DNA from: Emiliania huxleyi CCMP1516
Lineage: Eukaryota; Haptophyta; Isochrysidales; Noelaerhabdaceae
NCBI RefSeq assembly: GCF_000372725.1
Contig: NW_005200073.1
Coordinates: 124,075 to 176,845 of the forward strand
Length of the DNA: 52,771 nt
Direction: 5' to 3'
The notes beneath the pieces were generated by a model that did no database searches, was not told where the DNA came from, and was given only the letters and a program-made list of their open reading frames with translations. The position numbers and the translations under genes are program-made. Position 1 is the first letter of the stretch; every line of letters begins with the position of its first letter. Positions 49,500 to 52,771 of the stretch are shown here, piece after piece.

Positions 49500-50819
49500 C
49501 AGTCCGGGGAGCGGGTTCTAAAATTCTTTTCTTCGCGATGTCTTGCCTCGCCGCCGTCGCGCCGCCTCGCCTCCGCCTCCACCGCCGCCCCCTATCCAGA
49601 CACGCCGCCGCCCGCCCGCCTCCTCGACCTCCCCACGGAGCTCCTCGTGCGCGCCTTCTCTCGCTGCGACCCCGCCGACATCGCGCGCGTCGCGGCCGTC
49701 TCGCTCCTCTTCCACGCTTCGCTCGCGGTGGAGGGCATCCGCTTGTGGGCGCAAGAGCGTGGCTTCGAGCTGCCGGCGCAGCCAGAGGGCGAGGGCTGCG
49801 CCATGCGGTGGTTGTGCTTCGCTGCGCTGCTGTGCGAGTCCAACCCGCCGGCGAGGGCGGCGGTAGGCCAACGGCACAGCGTCTTCATCGACGGCGAGGG
49901 GCGGCTCTCGTCGTGCGGTAATGAGGCAGTGGAGGGCGAGGAGGACGAGGAGAACGACGAGGACGACGAGGAGGAATTCCCAGGGCTCCTCGGCCACGGC
50001 GAGGGCGTGACGCGGCTCAACACGCCGACACGCCTCCCTTCCCCGCTGGGCGGCGAGCGCGCCGTGAGCGTGTCGGCTGGAGACGCGCACAGCTTCGCCC
50101 TCACCGCCGACGGAGCTGTCCGGAGCTGGGGCTATGGAGCCCTTGGCATGCTGGGCCACGGCGACGAGCAGGACCAGCCGCTGCCCAAGGAGGTGGAGGC
50201 ATTTGCTGGCCAGCGCGTCGTCGCTGTGTCGGCTGGAGAGCAGCACAGTCACGCAATCACCGCCAATGGCGCCGTCTGGAGCTGGGGCAACGGAGGCGAG
50301 GGCCGGTTGGGCCACGGCTACCAGCAGGCCCAGTTGCTGCCCAAGGAGGTCGAGGCCTTCGCTGGCCGGCGCGCCATCGCCGTGTCGGCTGGAAGCGACC
50401 ACAGCCTCGCCCTCACCGCCGACGGCAGCGTCTGGAGCTGGTCACGGCGACACGCAGCACCGGCTGCTGCCCAAGAAGATCGAGACCTTGACGGACAAGC
50501 GCGTCGTCGCCGTGTCGGCTGGAATGTGGCACAGTCTGGCCCTCTCCGCCGAAGGCACCGTCTGGAGCTGTGGCAGTGGAGGCTTTGGCAAGCTGGGCCA
50601 CGGCGACCTGCAGAGCCAGCCGCGGCCGAAGAAGATCGAGGCCTTGAGGCTGACCAGCGCGTCGTCACTCTGTCGGCTGGAACCCGCCACAGCCTCGCCC
50701 TCACCGCCAATGGCGCCGTCTTTACCTGGGGCGAGGGCAAGGACGGCTGCTTGGGCCACGGAGAGGACCTGTCGAACCAGCTGCTGCCCAAGAAGGTCGA
50801 GGCGTGGTCGCGGGGTTGA
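49500..50819 (+). CDS. F-box-like plus RCC1-repeat protein with a frame-shifted island
   Basis: The start is not resolved. Reading from about 49500, PARLLDLPTELLVRAFSRCD and PADIARVAAVSLLFHASLAV form an F-box-like domain, which would bind SKP1 in a ubiquitin ligase. An acidic spacer (EEDEENDEDDEEE) precedes about six RCC1 propeller units: AVSVSAGDAHSFALTADGAV, RSWGYGALGMLGHGDEQDQP, VVAVSAGEQHSHAITANGAV and so on. Between about 50441 and 50650 the RCC1 sequence is in another frame (HGDTQHRLLPKKIETLTDKR, VVAVSAGMWHSLALSAEG), while the main frame stays open by chance and resumes with DQRVVTLSAGTRHSLALTAN. A loss of about 25 bp at the first shift is likely. The product may be altered, or the assembly may be wrong there. 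Confidence 0.75.
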   Translation, partial: QSGERVLKFFSSRCLASPPSRRLASASTAAPYPDTPPPARLLDLPTELLVRAFSRCDPADIARVAAVSLLFHASLAVEGIRLWAQERGFELPAQPEGEGCAMRWLCFAALLCESNPPARAAVGQRHSVFIDGEGRLSSCGNEAVEGEEDEENDEDDEEEFPGLLGHGEGVTRLNTPTRLPSPLGGERAVSVSAGDAHSFALTADGAVRSWGYGALGMLGHGDEQDQPLPKEVEAFAGQRVVAVSAGEQHSHAITANGAVWSWGNGGEGRLGHGYQQAQLLPKEVEAFAGRRAIAVSAGSDHSLALTADGSVWSWSRRHAAPAAAQEDRDLDGQARRRRVGWNVAQSGPLRRRHRLELWQWRLWQAGPRRPAEPAAAEEDRGLEADQRVVTLSAGTRHSLALTANGAVFTWGEGKDGCLGHGEDLSNQLLPKKVEAWSRG

Positions 50820-50867
50820 GGTCGCGGGGTTGAGGTCGCGATACGGCCTCTTGAAAGCGTTTTCCCG

Positions 50868-51075
50868 GCACACTGTGAGACCATGGGTGTGAGTACGCTA
50901 CCAGCGCTTGGTCACATCGGCCCTGAGGTCAGATCCTTTTCTACTTCCGTTTGAAGTCTTGACGAATAGACTTCTCTCTAGACTCTACTCTGTTGATGAT
51001 AATTATAGACACTTGCTTGTGAGTGTACTGGCTGGAGGTGGAGCCGAGCAGGAGGGCCCGGCGCACAACCCCTGT
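50868..51075 (+). repeat. Duplicated 3' flank, copy 1
   Basis: The blocks ccggcacactgtgagaccat, ccagcgcttggtcacatcgg, ctactctgttgatga and ggagggcccggcgcacaacc occur in this order and again at 51596-51746 with shorter spacers. Confidence 0.8.
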
Positions 51076-51395
51076 GCGCGGAACTCGCTGCGCGAACGCT
51101 CAGAGAGGACAGTGCTCAGTGGCGGACCAGAGAGCAAGCCTGCAAACAGCAAACGGTTACCCAGCCAAAGCCTCCGGGCGCACCTCTCGGCCCGTACGGC
51201 CGTACCTAGGTAGAGGGAGCGGACCGTGAGTTGAGGAAATCGAGGGACGCGACCCCCTTCGCCACAGACGGTCCCGCGCCTCGCCGCTATGACCGCTGCA
51301 CGGCCCATACCATCCGCTGTGCAGCGGTCTTTGTCCGGAGTGAAAAGTCCAACGCGCTCGTCGGTGGCGGTGTCCCTCGATTTCGCCGCGCTCGG
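51076..51395. other. Spacer
   Basis: No coding region or repeat with a partner in the window was recognised. Confidence 0.4.
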
Positions 51396-51525
51396 CGAAC
51401 CTCGACAGCGCTTTCGGTGGCATGCAGCTCTTTGCGACAGAAGCCTGGAGAGCAGCTCCTCTGCTGCTCACACACTCTGCACAGGTGACACAGCCTACTG
51501 TGCGGCTGCCACAGCTGTGACAGCG
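51396..51525 (+). repeat. Dispersed 140-bp repeat, copy 2
   Basis: Homologous to 48818-48960. It is followed by gcgatgggctcgccctcact, which also occurs near 49402, so a longer element with internal deletions is likely. Confidence 0.8.
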
Positions 51526-51595
51526 ATGGGCTCGCCCTCACTGGCCCTCAGTCACTTGTGCTGCGGCTTGTGTGAGCGACACTGCTCGGCGACTG

Positions 51596-51746
51596 CCGGC
51601 ACACTGTGAGACCATGGGTGGGAGGTAAAACCACGGTACCAGCGCTTGGTCACATCGGCCCCGAGGTCAGATCCATCTACTCTGTTGATGACAAGACTTG
51701 TCTACTGGCTGGAGCCGAACAGGAGGGCCCAGCGCACAACCCCTGG
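51596..51746 (+). repeat. Duplicated 3' flank, copy 2
   Basis: Same ordered blocks as 50868-51075, about 60 bp shorter. Confidence 0.8.
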
Positions 51747-51959
51747 TCAACTCAGGGACAGGGTCCACACCCCGTAGCTTAATGGACGTTTACCTCTGAA
51801 CAACCGTCTCCCGCAAATCAGATAAACTCTCCGAGCACACCGCACCTCGCACACCTCGACGCTGTGCGACACTGAAGTGACTTACTTTTGTCTGGCAGCA
51901 TGAGCAATAGAGTGAGGAAGTGACTAGGGGGGCAGTGGCCCCAGGAGCAGGATGGCTCC

Positions 51960-52361
51960 CTACTGTCGTACCTGCACGTTGGCACACAATAGGTCCTTGA
52001 TGCGCTCGACAGCCTCGGCCGACACGTCGGAACAGTAGCGGATGTTGAGTGAGCGGAGACCATGGCAAGCGGCGGCGAGCTCGAGCAACCCTGCGTCTGT
52101 CGCGAGCCGCTGCCCAGAACCTACTCCGCAATGTGTCAGAGGGTCGGGAGGGCGTGAGGGACGGGGTCTAAGCGAGCCACTGCCGGAGCCTGGCTGGCCA
52201 CCGAGGTCGAGGGACTGGAGTCGGGGGCAATGCGCGGCTATGGCCTCGAGCGTCGTTTGCGTGAGGAGAGTGCAATTGTTGAGGTCGAGCGTACTCAGCT
52301 GCGGGCAAGCTGCGACGAGGGTGCTCAGGCCGGCGTCGGTCAGCTGCTTGCAATAGGCAAC
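51960..52361 (-). CDS. AMN1-like leucine-rich-repeat protein, 3' exons
   Basis: Exon 52202-52361 encodes VAYCKQLTDAGLSTLVAACP, QLSTLDLNNCTLLTQTTLEA and IAAHCPRLQSLDLG. Intron 52121-52201 (81 bp, GT-AG) joins in frame to SGQRLATDAGLLELAAACHG, LRSLNIRYCSDVSAEAVERI and KDLLCANVQVRQ, then a stop at 51960-51962. The LTDAGL-x-x-L-x-x-x-C-P-x-L-x-x-L-D-L pattern is that of cysteine-containing LRRs in AMN1 and F-box/LRR proteins, which recognise substrates of SCF ubiquitin ligases or act in mitotic exit. An acceptor gagtag just before 52361 shows there are more 5' exons, but the sequence to the right is unreliable. Confidence 0.8.
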   Translation of the reverse strand, partial: VAYCKQLTDAGLSTLVAACPQLSTLDLNNCTLLTQTTLEAIAAHCPRLQSLDLGGQPGSGSGSLRPRPSRPPDPLTHCGVGSGQRLATDAGLLELAAACHGLRSLNIRYCSDVSAEAVERIKDLLCANVQVRQ

Positions 52362-52397
52362 CTACTCACACCGCGGAACGCTCGCGCGCTGGCGTGC

Positions 52398-52771
52398 GTT
52401 GGAGGGGGGGGGGGGGGGGGGGGCCAAACCCACAGGGAGCGGAATTTCAAAAAACTTTTGGCCCCCCCAAAAAACCCCCCCCCGGGGAGGTTTTCCTATC
52501 CCCCCTCATAACCCCGAAACCCCCGGGTTTTCCCGGGGGAGGGGCCCCCCCGGCAGCTAAATGCAGGGGTAGGTTCCTGCTTGCCGAGGTCAAAAAAAAG
52601 AAACCTCGGGAAACCCGCCCCAAAAAGAAAAAATGCCTCTTTTTAAAAGGGACCGGGGCCCTCCCTGTAAAAAGCCCTCAGGTTCGGGAAATGCCCGGGG
52701 AGAGGGCTCACGGGAACGGGCCCAACCTTTTTGCAAAGGGCCACCTCGAAAAAAATAAGGTTTGGGAATTC
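52398..52771. other. Probable low-quality sequence at a contig end
   Basis: From the G-run at about 52406 onwards homopolymer runs of A, C and G of 4-10 bases dominate and no motif continues from the LRR gene. The texture is that of poor base calls at the end of reads. The final gaattc is an EcoRI site, perhaps a cloning boundary. Confidence 0.6.

Noticed and set aside
1..52771. tRNA and rRNA genes
   Set aside because: I scanned for T-loop like ggttcga blocks with a matching acceptor stem and for rRNA core motifs and found none convincing.
1..52771. Telomeric repeat arrays near the Penelope-like element
   Set aside because: No tandem ttaggg or related units were seen in either strand.

Overview
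The window looks like a GC-rich nuclear locus from a unicellular alga, most likely a haptophyte of the Emiliania/Chrysochromulina type. This is inferred from base composition, from short introns (about 60-130 bp) of which several fit GC-AG boundaries, from an octotricopeptide/RAP organelle RNA-binding protein, from several Golgi-type glycosyltransferases, and from very dense repeats. No bacterial operons, CRISPR arrays, rRNA or tRNA genes were seen. The last ~370 bp read like low-quality sequence at a contig end.

Layout. 1-2.3 kb: tail of an NHL-repeat protein, a dispersed repeat and a long inverted repeat. 2.5-6.4 kb: a two-domain glycosyltransferase and a three-exon gene of a small family with a conserved first exon (MLEKLKLEF type), both on the minus strand. 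6.1-9.9 kb: repeats, including one copy of a 1.84-kb segmental duplication. 10-11.7 kb: a LINE-like fragment, a Penelope-like reverse transcriptase and a strongly structured RNA-like element. 12.08-15.70 kb: a complete DNA element with 29-bp terminal inverted repeats and a 5-bp target duplication, carrying two convergent genes of which one has a chromodomain. 15.9-17 kb: a second glycosyltransferase. 18-22.5 kb: retroelement remnants around a METTL21-like methyltransferase gene that carries a 172-bp introner-like insertion. 22.6-23.8 kb: an FkbM methyltransferase that shares its N-terminal leader with the first glycosyltransferase. 24-27.9 kb: a large transposase-like gene. 29.75-30.05 kb: the second copy of the structured RNA. 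31.2-33.9 kb: an OPR/RAP protein with twelve nearly identical 38-residue repeats. 34.4-36.2 kb: second copy of the segmental duplication. 37.9-39.1 kb: gene fragments and dispersed repeats. 39.3-41.8 kb: a six-exon type II membrane protein. 44.4-46.6 kb: a secreted-protein fragment, a Copia fragment and an Ala/Glu-rich reading frame. 46.6-48.1 kb: a PP2C phosphatase. 49.5-50.8 kb: an F-box/RCC1 protein. 52 kb: end of an AMN1-like leucine-rich-repeat gene.

Common themes are secretory-pathway glycan enzymes (three glycosyltransferase-like genes and one FkbM methyltransferase, as expected in an alga that makes acidic polysaccharides), N-terminal exons reused between unrelated enzymes, and mobile DNA in most of the space between genes. 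The items most deserving follow-up are the covarying structured RNA at 11.46-11.71 and 29.75-30.05 kb, the chromodomain DNA element at 12.08-15.70 kb, the introner-like insertion at 19.55-19.74 kb, and the OPR array, whose copies differ at only a few residue positions.
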